Notes: generated from the letters alone by a model not told the origin. 62,465 nt of DNA from Methanoregula sp. PtaB.Bin085 (GCF_002067035.1 NZ_MVQB01000026.1:1-62465); one strand, 5' to 3'; shown: positions 1-9,196, counted from the stretch's first letter. Translations and numbers: made by a program.

Positions 1-433
1 GCTATGGTGTCTTTGATTCACCCACTACTCAGAACACCATCACCGTCCTTAATCAGGGCTTTGCTGAGTATGGAGCTCCCCGCGAGATCCTGACAGATCA
101 TGGAACTCAGTTTGTTTCGGCCCGGGACCGGGAGAACGCCCGACACACGTTTGGAGAGTTCCTGGATCAATACGGAATCAAACACATCGTCGCACGGGTA
201 AAACATCCACAGACTAATGGGAAGATTGAACGGTTCTTCGGGGAGGTTGAACGGAAAATTGTCAGGTTCGGTTCTATTGACAAGGTTGTTCGATGGTACA
301 ACGTTGTTAAGCCTCATATGAGTCTCAACTGGGATGAACCGTGTAACGTCTTCTGGTACAGATTACCCCCTGAGAGGATTTTGGACTATGCAAAGAAATG
401 GTTATATGTGTAAAATTAATTCGGGATATCACA
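1..433 (+). mobile_element. IS481-like insertion sequence, 3' part, cut by window start
   Basis: This is the right-hand part of an insertion sequence. It carries the end of a DDE transposase and a short tail ending in ATATCACA. Read on the other strand the tail begins TGTGATATCCCGA, which fits the TGT-type tips of IS481-family elements. An inverted copy lies at 62033-62465; position p here matches 62466-p there. Hand comparison finds about 11 mismatches over 433 bp, most at third codon positions, and identity stops at the same base on both sides, which sets the element boundary at 433. The left part of the element lies outside the window. Confidence 0.85.
3..413 (+). CDS. IS481-like transposase, C-terminal fragment
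   Basis: An open frame runs from the window edge to a TAA stop and encodes 136 residues of an rve (integrase core) domain. LTDHGTQF contains the second catalytic Asp, and HPQTNGKIERFFGE contains the catalytic Glu with the usual QTNGKIER context. The first Asp and the helix-turn-helix region would be upstream of the window. The tail (WYNVVKPHMSLN...) is typical of the family. The frame is open, so the missing half is outside the window and this is not a frameshift. The gene points inward, as does its partner at the other end. Confidence 0.88.
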   Translation, partial: YGVFDSPTTQNTITVLNQGFAEYGAPREILTDHGTQFVSARDRENARHTFGEFLDQYGIKHIVARVKHPQTNGKIERFFGEVERKIVRFGSIDKVVRWYNVVKPHMSLNWDEPCNVFWYRLPPERILDYAKKWLYV

Positions 434-436
434 GTT

Positions 437-467
437 CCAGGTTTTTCCCCAGTAATCATGCACCTGG
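437..467 (-). terminator. Hairpin after the ABC-2 permease gene
   Basis: CCAGGT (437-442) pairs with ACCTGG (462-467) and begins directly after the stop codon of the minus-strand permease gene. It lies between that gene and the IS tip and may help end the transcript. No strong T-run follows, so the call is weak. Confidence 0.3.
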
Positions 468-1214
468 TCATCTCCCATTGTGAAGGTTATGCTGCTGAAT
501 GAGCTTCGCACCCGATGCAAAGATGATAATCACGACAATGAGAATCGCTGAATCAATAACCGGGGAATAGACCCCATCGCCCGTGATCGCCGTGTGGAAC
601 AGGTCGACGAGATACGTAAGGGGTGATAGCAGGTTCGTCCACGCCCAGTCCCCCAGCTTGTTTAACGGAATGAAGATACCGCTGACAAAGATGAGCGGGA
701 GCCGGACCAGGTTCGAGAACATCATGATGTTGGATGGCGTGTCTGTGGCCGGAGACGAGAGTAACGTCCCGAGTGCGGCAAAGGCAAGCGACCCGAGCAG
801 GAGGGCAAGGACAAGGGCTGCCGGATTTGTAAGAGACAGGTGCAGAAGAAACGAGCCGGCCAGCCAGACAAGGGTCGTGATAACGAAACCGAAGACGGCT
901 CCCGACAGGATATCGCCGAGGATGATGCTTTCGATGACCACCGGCAGGGAGACGAGCCTCTCGTACGTCTTCTCCCGCTTCTCCCACGGGGTGATGAGGG
1001 GACCGGTGGACGATGCGGAAAAGAAGAGCATCATGCCAAGGAAACCGGGGAAGAACAGGACGAGGTCAAGGTCCCGCCCGATGAAAAAGGTGAGGAACAT
1101 GATAAACGGGAACAGCAGGCCGAAGATCACGACCGATCCCTTGTAATAGTAGATCCGCATGTTCTTCTCGGTGACCATCAGGACGCTCCAGACAAATCGT
1201 TTCAGGTCCATCAC
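468..1214 (-). CDS. ABC-2 type transporter permease (DrrB-like)
   Basis: This 248-residue protein has about six hydrophobic helices and the ABC-2 membrane fold of the daunorubicin/multidrug exporter family. A cytoplasmic loop with PWEKREKTYERLVSLPV, followed by a hydrophobic stretch and the ...SNLVRLPLIFVSGIFIPL segment, is the usual DrrB/YadH pattern. It overlaps its ATPase gene by four bases (ATGA), so the two are translationally coupled. It is the last gene of the minus-strand run that starts near 8.3 kb. The substrate is unknown; export of a small lipophilic or chelating compound is possible from context. The IS tip lies 35 bp downstream, but the gene is complete. Confidence 0.88.
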   Translation of the reverse strand: MMDLKRFVWSVLMVTEKNMRIYYYKGSVVIFGLLFPFIMFLTFFIGRDLDLVLFFPGFLGMMLFFSASSTGPLITPWEKREKTYERLVSLPVVIESIILGDILSGAVFGFVITTLVWLAGSFLLHLSLTNPAALVLALLLGSLAFAALGTLLSSPATDTPSNIMMFSNLVRLPLIFVSGIFIPLNKLGDWAWTNLLSPLTYLVDLFHTAITGDGVYSPVIDSAILIVVIIIFASGAKLIQQHNLHNGR

Positions 1215-2128
1215 GCCTCCTCCGTCATCTCGATGAATGCCTGCTCGAGCGAAGGGGTCGATGTTGCAACCGAGAGGATCTTCAGGTTGTTCTGCTCTGC
1301 GACCCGTGTAAGGGCTTTAATCGCCCAGTCCGTATCGTCAGAATAGACCCGCCACTTGTCCCCGTGCGGCTCAGCCCGCGAGATGCTGCCGGTGACGAGC
1401 ATGCTGCCTTGAACGGACCGGTCGAATGAGACCTCGATGTAGCCTGCGGTGTCGAACTGCTTCCGTATCTTCTCCGGGCTGTCCGTGCCGATGATCTTCC
1501 CTCTGTGGATGACGCTCACACGGGAACAGAGAGCATTTGCCTCCTCGAGGTTATGTGTGGTGATAAGCACGGTGCTGCCCTCGCGGTTCATGTGCCGGAC
1601 CGTGTCGATCACGAGACGGCGGCTCAGGACATCGAGACCTGTTGTAGGTTCGTCCAGGAAAAGGACAGGCGGGGAGTGGACGATGGCGCAGGCAATGCTG
1701 ATCCGCTGCCGCATCCCTTTGGAGAAGGTCCGGACAAGATCGTCCTTGCGCGACTCCAGCCCGAGGCGTGCAAGGATTTCCTTTGCTTTCTCCTCCCGGC
1801 TCCTTCGGTCCATGCCATAGCACTTTGCCGTCCAAAGAATGTTCTTCTCCGCCGTGAGATCTGCATAGACCGTACCGTTCTCGGGGATGATGCCCATGTG
1901 CATCTTGGCCTCAAGCGGATCCCTCAGGATATCCACTCCGCAAATCCGCACGATCCCGGCATCCGGGATCAGGACACCAGTCAGCATCCGTATCGTGGTT
2001 GTTTTTCCGGCGCCGTTCTGCCCGAGAAAACCGAAGATCTCCCCCTTCTTCACGCAGAGGCTCACATCGTCGACCGCAGTGACCGGCCCGAACGACTTTT
2101 TCAGGTTCCGTGCTTCGATGATATCCAT
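1211..2128 (-). CDS. ABC-2 type transporter ATP-binding protein (DrrA-like)
   Basis: A 305-residue ABC ATPase. Walker A is GQNGAGKTTT, the signature is FSKGMRQR in place of LSGGQ, Walker B is VLFLDEPTTGLD, and the switch histidine lies in TTHNLEEA. The roughly 75-residue C-terminal extension matches the DUF4162-type tail of DrrA/CcmA exporters. I chose the ATG at 2128 because the protein then begins at the family start (MDIIEARNLKKSF); an in-frame GTG at 2152 would add eight residues. It pairs with the overlapping permease gene downstream. The 155 bp up to the peptide/nickel ATPase gene shows no clear promoter, so read-through from that operon is likely. Confidence 0.9.
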   Translation of the reverse strand: MDIIEARNLKKSFGPVTAVDDVSLCVKKGEIFGFLGQNGAGKTTTIRMLTGVLIPDAGIVRICGVDILRDPLEAKMHMGIIPENGTVYADLTAEKNILWTAKCYGMDRRSREEKAKEILARLGLESRKDDLVRTFSKGMRQRISIACAIVHSPPVLFLDEPTTGLDVLSRRLVIDTVRHMNREGSTVLITTHNLEEANALCSRVSVIHRGKIIGTDSPEKIRKQFDTAGYIEVSFDRSVQGSMLVTGSISRAEPHGDKWRVYSDDTDWAIKALTRVAEQNNLKILSVATSTPSLEQAFIEMTEEA

Positions 2129-2283
2129 GATGATCAGTCCCGCTTCACGCACGGGCGGGTTCGACGTGTTTCTGCCGGAACCGAAGAGCCGGCTTCACTC
2201 TCCTGCATCTCTTTCCATCGGTCTGGGAAAGGGAACCAGGGTCAGAAGAATGCTCTTCCCGGCCTTTCCCGGCAAGTAAACTG

Positions 2284-3021
2284 TTATACGGGTGCACCGG
2301 CAGAATATTCAGTCCCGACCCGGTCAAGGAATTCCTCCCTGCTGTACATTTTCCCCTTTCCCATCTCGAGCCAGAGGATCTCGTCGCACATCGCACACAT
2401 CACATCAGGGTCATGGGAAATGAACACATACGACACACCGGTCTCTCTCTGGAGATCCTGCATCAGCCGCAGGACCTGTGCCTGTACGGAGACATCGAGC
2501 ATTGATGTCGGCTCGTCGGCAACGACCAGCTTCGGGCCAAGCGAGAAGATCCGTGAAAGGACCGCCCGCTGGACCTCCCCGCCAGAGAGCTGGTGGGGGT
2601 ACCGGGCCAGGTGCTCGTCACGAAGCCCGACCCGGGCGATGAGCGGCGCGATCTTCTTCAGGGCTTCCTGAATCCCTATCCTGTCACGAACCATGAGCGG
2701 CTCTGCAACGCTTTCAGCAAGCGACATTCGGGGATTCAGGGATACCTCCGGGTGCTGGAATATCATCTGGAAACTCGGACGGAGCCGGAGCAGCTCCTTT
2801 GGCCTCATGCGGGCGAGATCCGTTCCCTGCATCAGGATTTGGCCGGAACTCGGCGCCTCAAGTCTCATGATGCATCGCCCGAGCGTGGTCTTGCCGGATC
2901 CGCTCTGGCCGAAAAGGCCGACAGTCTTCCTGCAATCGACCGTAAACGAGATCCCTGCGAAGATATCGCCGTGACCGTATGACTTGGAAAGTCCGGTCAG
3001 CCGGAGCACGGGTTGTGACAC
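2284..3021 (-). CDS. Nickel/peptide ABC transporter ATP-binding protein (OppF/NikE-like)
   Basis: A 245-residue ABC ATPase of the Opp/Dpp/Nik family. Walker A is GQSGSGKTTL, the signature is LSGGEVQRA, and LVVADEPTSMLDVSVQAQ is the Walker B/D-loop form typical of this family. FISHDPDVM carries the switch histidine. It starts with GTG and overlaps the preceding ATPase gene by 25 bp. It is the second of two ATPases, as expected for the heterodimeric ATPase of this importer class. The short C-terminal tail lacks the long oligopeptide-type zinc-binding extension. Nickel, a metallophore or a peptide are all possible substrates. Confidence 0.9.
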   Translation of the reverse strand: MSQPVLRLTGLSKSYGHGDIFAGISFTVDCRKTVGLFGQSGSGKTTLGRCIMRLEAPSSGQILMQGTDLARMRPKELLRLRPSFQMIFQHPEVSLNPRMSLAESVAEPLMVRDRIGIQEALKKIAPLIARVGLRDEHLARYPHQLSGGEVQRAVLSRIFSLGPKLVVADEPTSMLDVSVQAQVLRLMQDLQRETGVSYVFISHDPDVMCAMCDEILWLEMGKGKMYSREEFLDRVGTEYSAGAPV

Positions 3022-3941
3022 CGGACACCTCCCTCACGATCATCCTGAATGAGCCCCGGGTGGTCCGTGCAGCACCGGTCCGACATGAAGGAACAGCGGC
3101 TGGCAAACGAGCATCCCATGGGAAGCGCCATCAGGCTCGGGCTCTGTCCTTCGAGCGGAACGAGCCCGTTCTTTGGCATGGCCCGGATCAGGGCCTGCGT
3201 GTAGGGATGACGGGGATTCCTAAAAACCTGCGATGCGGGCCCAATCTCGATAATCTCACCGGCATAGAGGACCGCAATCCGGTCACAGAGTCGTTCTGCA
3301 AGGTACAGATCGTGCGTGATGAGAAGCAGAGACGCCTGCTCCCGCTCACGGATTCCTGCGAGCACCCGGGCCGTGGTCTCCCGCGCATGGTAATCGAGAC
3401 CCTTGGTGGGCTCATCTGCGATGATCAACCGGGAATGTTCCGCGATCGCGATGCTGGTCGTGAGCCGCTGTCGCATCCCGCCGGAGAGTTCGTGGGGATA
3501 TTCACGTGCGATCCGGTCCGACGGGATAAGGCCGACAGCGACGAGCAGGTTTTTAGCGGCATCCAGCGCAGCCTGTTTCTTCTCTCCACGTTCAATGAAG
3601 ATCTCTGCGATCTGCATGCCGTTCCTTACCAGCGGGTCGAGGGATCCTGAGGGATTCTGGGGGACAAGGGAGATGGTCCTGCCACGGAGCGCGTGCATCC
3701 GCTGGTCCGGCAGCCGGGTCAGTTCCTGCCCGTCAAAGAAAATATCGCCGGATATCTTTGCACTCGCAGGAAGCAGTCGGATGATTGCCTGCCCGATCAC
3801 GGATTTTCCCGAGCCGGTCTCTCCGACAAGGCCCAGGACTTCGCCTGGTTCCATGGAGAACGAGACGTCCCGCGAGGCATGCACGGTGCCATCACCGGTC
3901 GGGAAGCGGACATTCAGACCTTCAACGGATAGGAGGGTCAT
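2997..3941 (-). CDS. Nickel/peptide ABC transporter ATP-binding protein (OppD/NikD-like)
   Basis: A 314-residue ABC ATPase. Walker A is GETGSGKSVI, the signature is LSGGMRQRL, and the D-loop is LIIADEPTKGLD. The C-terminal oligopeptide/dipeptide domain is present: PRHPYTQALIRAMP, then a Cys-containing CSFASRCSFMSDRC segment, which in relatives binds an iron-sulfur cluster or metal. It overlaps both neighbours, so the five-gene importer is tightly coupled. It forms the ATPase heterodimer with the next gene. Family assignment is firm; the substrate is not. Confidence 0.91.
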   Translation of the reverse strand: MTLLSVEGLNVRFPTGDGTVHASRDVSFSMEPGEVLGLVGETGSGKSVIGQAIIRLLPASAKISGDIFFDGQELTRLPDQRMHALRGRTISLVPQNPSGSLDPLVRNGMQIAEIFIERGEKKQAALDAAKNLLVAVGLIPSDRIAREYPHELSGGMRQRLTTSIAIAEHSRLIIADEPTKGLDYHARETTARVLAGIREREQASLLLITHDLYLAERLCDRIAVLYAGEIIEIGPASQVFRNPRHPYTQALIRAMPKNGLVPLEGQSPSLMALPMGCSFASRCSFMSDRCCTDHPGLIQDDREGGVRCHNPCSG

Positions 3942-4849
3942 GCGATGTTCACCTGATCCTTATGGACGTCGAGGATATCCCGCAGGCCTTCGCCGAGCAC
4001 GTTAAAGAGCAGGACGACAACGGCGATGGCGAGGCCGGGAACAATGATGTTCAGCGGCGCGGTGCGCAGGAACTCCTTGCCTGCCCCGACCATGGATCCC
4101 CACTCGGGGATGCCCGGCGGGATCCCGAGACCGAGGAAACTCAGGCCGGACGTGGCAAGGATGACGTGGCCGACATCGAGAGTCGCGAGCACGAGGACCG
4201 GCATGATCGCGTTGGGGATCAGGTGCCGCAGTATAATCTGCCGGTCGGGCAGCCCCGCGGTGCGGGCGCTCTGCACGTATTCGAGGTTCCGGATCGCCAG
4301 CACGTCGCCCCGCATGAGGCGGGCAAAGCTCGCCCACTGCGAGAGGGTGAGGGCAAGTACCATGTTCAGGATACCGGCACCGATCAGCCCAAGCAGCGCG
4401 AGCGAGAAGATGATCCCCGGGAACGCGAGGAAGAGATCGATGCAGCGCGAGACCAGCTCGTCCACGATGCCCCCGTAGTATGCCGCGATGCACCCGATGA
4501 CGGTTCCTGCGGCAAAGGCGCAGCCGACCGTCAGGAACGCAATAATGAGGGATGTCTGGGCGGCGCACAGGGTCCGGCTGAACAGGTCCCGTCCCAGGTA
4601 GTCCGTTCCCCAGATGTGTTCGGGGGAGGGACCTTCATTCTTGTGCGGGAGACTCGTTTCGTTTGGATTATACGGTACAATGACCGGCGCTAGTGCAGCA
4701 ACCACGATGAGGACCCCCAGCAGCACAAGGCAGAGCTGGAATCCCGGGCGGCTGCGGATCTCCTGGATGATCCTGTTCTTCGAGCGGTCCTGATAACCGG
4801 AGGCGGTTCCGCCCCGGATATGTGGGATGGCTGTTGCATCTTCACTCAT
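3938..4849 (-). CDS. Nickel/peptide ABC transporter permease (OppC/NikC-like)
   Basis: This inner-membrane permease of 303 residues shows the BPD_transp_1 fold. The N-terminal OppC-type segment is followed by a long TM1, a loop with HIWGTDYLGRDLFSR, and the EAA motif near EYVQSARTAGLPDRQIILRHLIPN. I chose the ATG at 4849, which lies in an ATGAGTGA overlap with the stop of the upstream permease gene; the frame could extend to an upstream GTG inside that gene, which is less likely. It pairs with the B-type permease to form the channel for the binding protein at 5835. Confidence 0.9.
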   Translation of the reverse strand: MSEDATAIPHIRGGTASGYQDRSKNRIIQEIRSRPGFQLCLVLLGVLIVVAALAPVIVPYNPNETSLPHKNEGPSPEHIWGTDYLGRDLFSRTLCAAQTSLIIAFLTVGCAFAAGTVIGCIAAYYGGIVDELVSRCIDLFLAFPGIIFSLALLGLIGAGILNMVLALTLSQWASFARLMRGDVLAIRNLEYVQSARTAGLPDRQIILRHLIPNAIMPVLVLATLDVGHVILATSGLSFLGLGIPPGIPEWGSMVGAGKEFLRTAPLNIIVPGLAIAVVVLLFNVLGEGLRDILDVHKDQVNIA

Positions 4850-5789
4850 AACGGATCCTCGGGTCGATGACGTGGTAGAGCAGGTCGACACCCAGATTCA
4901 CGAGCAGGAACAGGGTGACGATAACGACAATACAGGAGGTGACGACCGGGATATCGTGGGAGAATACGCCGTCGACCAGCAGCTTGCCGATACCGGGCCA
5001 TGCAAAGATGTTCTCGATGATGACCGTGCCCGCGAGCAGGTGCCCGAAATAGACACCGAGCAGGGTGACGACCGGGATCAGTGCGTTCCTCACCGCATGG
5101 TTCCAGACAATGTTTTTAAACGAGAGCCCCTTTGCGATGGCAAACGTGATGTACTGCTGGCCTAACGTATCGAGCATGCTTGTCCGGACAATGCGGATCA
5201 CGACCGCGGTCGGGTGAAGGGCAAGCGCCGTTGCCGGGAGGACGAGATTGGCTGGTGTCCCGTATCCGGTGACCGGGAGCCAGTCGAGGGTCAGCGAGAA
5301 GACCAGGATGAGCATCAGCGCAACCCAGAACGAGGGGAACGCGATACTCACGACCGTTGCGCACCGTATAACGAGATCTCCCGGACTGTTCTCGTGGATC
5401 GCGGAGTAGATCCCAAGCGGGATTCCCAAGGCGATCACGATCAGCATGCTTGTGCAGGCAAGGACAAGCGTCGGGATTATGGCAAGGGAGAGCAGGCTCG
5501 CGACCGGCGTATCAAGGTAGACAAACGAGGCCCCGAAGTCGCCCCTCATGACGATACCGGACAGCCAGGTGATGTATTGCTTCCAGAGCGGGTCGGCCAG
5601 GTTGTACTGCTGGGAGACCTGGGTGAGGACTTCATCGGATACGGAATCCTCAAGGCCGACGAGTGTATGGCGTGCAATCGTCTCCGCTGATCCGCCGGGA
5701 ACGGCATGCAGCAGTACGAACGCGAGCACGGACGCTGCGAGGATTGTAAGAACCAGAAATCCCAGGCGCTTGGCAAGGTAGTAATGCAT
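4842..5789 (-). CDS. Nickel/peptide ABC transporter permease (OppB/NikB-like)
   Basis: A 315-residue permease with the OppB layout: TM1 at residues 9-28, an extracellular region with LADPLWKQYITWLSG, then five helices. The EAA loop is at TFAIAKGLSFKNIVWNHAVRNALIP, and the end is VDLLYHVIDPRIRYE, typical of the family. It lies 45 bp after the binding-protein gene and overlaps the C-type permease gene. Membrane location and role as half of the translocation pore follow from the family. Confidence 0.91.
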   Translation of the reverse strand: MHYYLAKRLGFLVLTILAASVLAFVLLHAVPGGSAETIARHTLVGLEDSVSDEVLTQVSQQYNLADPLWKQYITWLSGIVMRGDFGASFVYLDTPVASLLSLAIIPTLVLACTSMLIVIALGIPLGIYSAIHENSPGDLVIRCATVVSIAFPSFWVALMLILVFSLTLDWLPVTGYGTPANLVLPATALALHPTAVVIRIVRTSMLDTLGQQYITFAIAKGLSFKNIVWNHAVRNALIPVVTLLGVYFGHLLAGTVIIENIFAWPGIGKLLVDGVFSHDIPVVTSCIVVIVTLFLLVNLGVDLLYHVIDPRIRYE

Positions 5790-5834
5790 GGTTGCTCCAA
5801 AAGGGGGAGAATTACTGGATCTTCTGCACTCCCC

Positions 5835-7463
5835 CTATCCTGTGAAGGTCATGCCTGCGTCCATGCGCAGGTCGTGAGCCGTCGGATCGAACTTATACCC
5901 TTTCACGGAATCCTTCTTAGCGATAGTACAACCGTAGTCTGCGATCGGGATGGTGATCAGGTCGTCGAGGACATAAACCTCAAGCTCGTTGAACTTCCGG
6001 TACCGCTCGGTCTTGTCCGTTGTCTCCTTGGCGTCCTGGATCAGGGCGTCAAGGGTCTTGTTGCTGTATTTCCCGTAGTTCTGGTACCCGCCGGTCATAT
6101 ACCACTGCTCCATGATATACGAAGGATCCGGAACCATGGCGATGTTGGACGGGCTCATGACAAGGTCATAGCTTCCCGCTTTTTGCCGGTCGGTCGAAGC
6201 AGCGCTTGCCATGATCTCTACTTTCGCATCGATACCGATCTTCCGCAGCGAGTCACCGATCGCTTCAGCCATTGGTGGCAGCCCCGGCCGTTCCTGCGCG
6301 GAGACCAGATCGATGGTAAGCGGTTTGCCATCCTTCTCGACTATTCCGTCGCCGTTCGTGTCCTTGTACCCGGCTTCAGCAAGAAGGGCTTTTGCTTTTA
6401 CAGGATCGTAAGGAAGCTGCTGCAGGTTCTGGTTGAACCAGGCCATCTTGGGGATATAGATGCCCCGGGCAGGACCTCCCACGCCGTACAGGACGTCGTT
6501 GACGATATCCGTCCGGTTGATGGCAAGCGAGATTGCCTGCCGGACGCGCTTGTCCTGCAGTGGTGTCCGGTTGAAGTTGACGACCATCCGGTAGACCCGG
6601 GGCGTCAGGTACGTCTCGACATTGACATTGGGCAGGGCATCGATGCGTTTGACCTCGTTCATCGGGACATCGACGGTGAAATCAACCTCGCCTTTCTCGA
6701 TGGCCATAGCACGGGAATTGGAGTCGGGTATCCCGGAGATGATCATCCCTTCTAGGCTGACCGGCCCTCCCCAGTAGTTGGGATTTTTCTTCACAGTGAA
6801 CGTGCGGGTCTGGGCATCGAACGAATCGAAGACCATGGCACCGGTCCCGATGGGCTTCGAGAAGTTCCCGTTCGCGTCAAGGGAATCCGGGTGGATGATT
6901 GCCATATTCGGGTAGTGCAGGGCCTCTGGCAGGATTGGGTTTGGCTTGTTGGTCGTGATCTCGACAGTCAGCGGATCGATGACCCGGCAGGACTTGTAGT
7001 CCATGAGCACCCCGTTTGCGGAGTTCAGCTTCACCGAGCGGTCCAGGGAGAATTTAACCTCCTCCGCGGTCATCGGCTTGCCGTTGTGGAACTTCACGCC
7101 GTCACGGAGCTTCACTTCCCAAGTTGTCGGGCTGGTCTGCTTCCACGACGTTGCAAGATTCGGGATGAGTCTGAAGTTCTCGTCAGCCGAGATCAGCGAT
7201 TCGGTGACAATCGCTTTTTCGGTGATGAACACACCCTGGTTCATGGGATCGAACCCGGTGATCAGCCAGAGTTCCCCGAATTTCAGCATCTTGCCGGTCC
7301 CTGCTACCGCAGCGGCGGATCCCTGGGAGGATGCTCCCTGCGTAACCACAGGAGCGTTCACGCCTGTACCAGCCTGTGCACTGGTGTTCGTACATCCGGC
7401 AATAAAAATTCCCGCAACAAGCAGGAATACGAGTAAGCATACGGAAAGTGTTCTTGTCCTCAT
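5835..7463 (-). CDS. Nickel/peptide ABC transporter substrate-binding lipoprotein (SBP family 5)
   Basis: A lipoprotein of 542 residues. I chose the ATG at 7463 because it gives a textbook signal peptide (MRTRTLSVCLLVFLLVAG then a lipobox ending AGC); the longer reading frame would bury it. The mature part matches SBP_bac_5: NLATSWKQTSPTTWEVKLRDGVKFHNGKPMTAEEVKFSLDR, then VRQAISLAINRTDIV. It captures the ligand at the outer membrane face for the permeases and ATPases encoded directly downstream. Relatives bind oligopeptides, nickel or nickel/cobalt-chelate complexes. With a methyltransferase gene 44 bp upstream and many metal-uptake genes in the window, a metal chelate is a reasonable guess but not shown. 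Confidence 0.9.
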   Translation of the reverse strand: MRTRTLSVCLLVFLLVAGIFIAGCTNTSAQAGTGVNAPVVTQGASSQGSAAAVAGTGKMLKFGELWLITGFDPMNQGVFITEKAIVTESLISADENFRLIPNLATSWKQTSPTTWEVKLRDGVKFHNGKPMTAEEVKFSLDRSVKLNSANGVLMDYKSCRVIDPLTVEITTNKPNPILPEALHYPNMAIIHPDSLDANGNFSKPIGTGAMVFDSFDAQTRTFTVKKNPNYWGGPVSLEGMIISGIPDSNSRAMAIEKGEVDFTVDVPMNEVKRIDALPNVNVETYLTPRVYRMVVNFNRTPLQDKRVRQAISLAINRTDIVNDVLYGVGGPARGIYIPKMAWFNQNLQQLPYDPVKAKALLAEAGYKDTNGDGIVEKDGKPLTIDLVSAQERPGLPPMAEAIGDSLRKIGIDAKVEIMASAASTDRQKAGSYDLVMSPSNIAMVPDPSYIMEQWYMTGGYQNYGKYSNKTLDALIQDAKETTDKTERYRKFNELEVYVLDDLITIPIADYGCTIAKKDSVKGYKFDPTAHDLRMDAGMTFTG

Positions 7464-7507
7464 GAGAATCACGCTTTTTTCTGTCTGGAATTCAATCCGT
7501 TCCCGAA

Positions 7508-8269
7508 TCAGCCCTGCTTTTTTGCAGCAAGGATGTAGTACGTCTTCTGGGGCGCGAACCTCCGGTACCATGGCTGGAAGGGTTTCTGCATTTCGCGGAT
7601 GTACATCAGGTCCCGGAAACGCACGCCAAAGAATCCTGCCTCCTCAAGAAAAGAGATCATGATCTCCTTTGGGACTCCCCTGTCGTGAGGGAGGTAGCGC
7701 CGCAGGTCCTTGCTGTAATGGCTGTGGTTTGTCCGGTCGAAAATCCGGGCAAGCCCGTCACTCACCATCCGTTTCGTCCGCATGGAAAAACTCCGGTCCT
7801 TCCAGACCCCGTCGATGATGAGGACCGTGCCGCCATCCTTAAGGACCCGGTGCCATTCCTTCAAAGCAACCTCCGGGTGGGGAAGCGTCCAGAGCAGGTG
7901 ACGATTGACGACTACATCGAACATGCCACCATCGAACGGCAGGCGCTCGGCATCACCGGTCTGCAGCTCGATCGAAAGGCCCTGTTTGTGTGCCTTCTCG
8001 CGGGCTTTTGCCATCATTGCTTCCGAGAGATCGACGCCGGTAACCCTGTGGCCCATCTCTGCAAAGAGAAGGCCCATTGCCCTGGTGCCGCACCCGACAT
8101 CAAGAACGTCAAGCGGTTCCAGTGGCAGGTCTCGCTTCAGTTCCTGTTTCCAGGCTTCTTTCTCCTCAAGGGTCCCGATCCGGTGGCCGACATGGGTATC
8201 ATATGTCGAAGACGAAACATCCCAGATCCTCCTGACCGCGTCCTTGATCTCGGCATCGTTCATCACCAT
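7508..8269 (-). CDS. Class I SAM-dependent methyltransferase (UbiE-like)
   Basis: A 253-residue protein with the Methyltransf_11 fold. Motif I is VLDVGCGTRAMGLLFAE, the acidic residue that binds the SAM ribose is in VTGVDLSEAMM, motif II-like is TGDAERLPFDGGMFDVVVNRHLLWTLPHP, and VLKDGGTVLIIDG follows. The C-terminal cap is longer than in the smallest members. It is the first gene of the minus-strand run and sits just before the nickel/peptide importer. Methylation of a chelator, corrinoid or tetrapyrrole handled by that importer is an inference from position. The ATG two codons further in is an alternative start. Confidence 0.85.
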   Translation of the reverse strand: MVMNDAEIKDAVRRIWDVSSSTYDTHVGHRIGTLEEKEAWKQELKRDLPLEPLDVLDVGCGTRAMGLLFAEMGHRVTGVDLSEAMMAKAREKAHKQGLSIELQTGDAERLPFDGGMFDVVVNRHLLWTLPHPEVALKEWHRVLKDGGTVLIIDGVWKDRSFSMRTKRMVSDGLARIFDRTNHSHYSKDLRRYLPHDRGVPKEIMISFLEEAGFFGVRFRDLMYIREMQKPFQPWYRRFAPQKTYYILAAKKQG

Positions 8270-8323
8270 GACTAGGTGATTGGCCGGGGGATCGTAAAAA
8301 GATTTTGATATTTATTCACACTA

Positions 8324-8348
8324 AATATGAATTATATGGTATCATATT
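8324..8348. promoter_or_regulatory. Inverted repeat in the divergent promoter region
   Basis: AATATGA (8324-8330) and TCATATT (8342-8348) form a perfect 7-bp inverted repeat with an 11-base spacer, in an AT-rich stretch between the divergent methyltransferase and flavoprotein genes. The half-site recalls the TATGA/TCATA halves of bacterial NikR operators, but the spacer is shorter. A regulator site for the nickel/peptide operon is possible. Confidence 0.35.
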
Positions 8349-8466
8349 AGCATCTGATATCACAAAAGAATCAACAAATCAGATCTTATGCAAGGAACCC
8401 GGCATTACCGGTATTCCCTGCACCCGACCATATAGCATTTATTCCCGAAAAGACGAACATCCGGCC

Positions 8467-9039
8467 ATGAAACGATCCTTTGGGGCCCGGCCGGTCGCAT
8501 ACCCCCTGCCTGTTTTCGTTATCGGAACATACGATAATGGTGGAAAGGCTGATGCAATGGTAGCCGCATGGGGCGGCATCTGTGCGTCAGAACCGCCCTG
8601 TATTGCCGTCACGATCAACCCGGCCCACCAGACCTTTGCGAATATCAGCAACAGCAAGGCGTTTACGGTCAGTATCCCTTCTGTACGGTATATTGAGGAA
8701 ACGGATTATTGTGGTATGGTCTCCGGCAGGGACCAGGATAAATTCCTGACAACAGGACTCACTGCAGTCAGGGCTGAATTCGTCGGAGCACCGTTTATCG
8801 ATGAATTTCCGGTTGTCCTCGAATGCCGGCTATCGGGAATTCACGAGATTGGTTCCGCCCGGCAGATCATCGGGGAGATCCTTGATGTGAAGATCGATGA
8901 ATCGGTCCTTGATGCGGATGGAAAACCCGACCTGCAGAAGATCGGCACGTTTGCATTCGATGTCATGAGAATGGAGTATTATTCCCTGGGACCTGTTGTT
9001 GGCAAGGCATGGAATTCCGGAAGGAAGTTCATCCCGTAA
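8467..9039 (+). CDS. Flavin reductase-like / flavoredoxin-type FMN protein
   Basis: A 190-residue protein of the flavin reductase-like (FMN-binding split barrel) family. Diagnostic stretches are the N-terminal PLPVFVIGTYDNGGKADAM, AWGGICASEPPCIAVTINPAHQTFANI and FTVSIPS, which line the FMN site in flavoredoxins. It starts at the ATG at 8467; the frame is open further upstream but that part is low-complexity promoter DNA. Such proteins carry electrons or reduce flavin and iron chelates in anaerobes. It is transcribed away from the nickel/peptide operon and stands alone. Reduction of a metal chelate would fit the location but is speculative. Confidence 0.88.
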   Translation: MKRSFGARPVAYPLPVFVIGTYDNGGKADAMVAAWGGICASEPPCIAVTINPAHQTFANISNSKAFTVSIPSVRYIEETDYCGMVSGRDQDKFLTTGLTAVRAEFVGAPFIDEFPVVLECRLSGIHEIGSARQIIGEILDVKIDESVLDADGKPDLQKIGTFAFDVMRMEYYSLGPVVGKAWNSGRKFIP

Positions 9040-9196
9040 TGCAGAAATATCCCCCTCGTCTTTTTTCATAAACTTCCTGGTTACATCAGCGTGCGGGAGT
9101 AAGGAATAAATGAGTGCCGAAACGGGAAGAGCGGTGACCTGCCCGACAGCGCATTCATCCTTATTCAATTGATAGTGTTGTGAGAAAAATGCACGA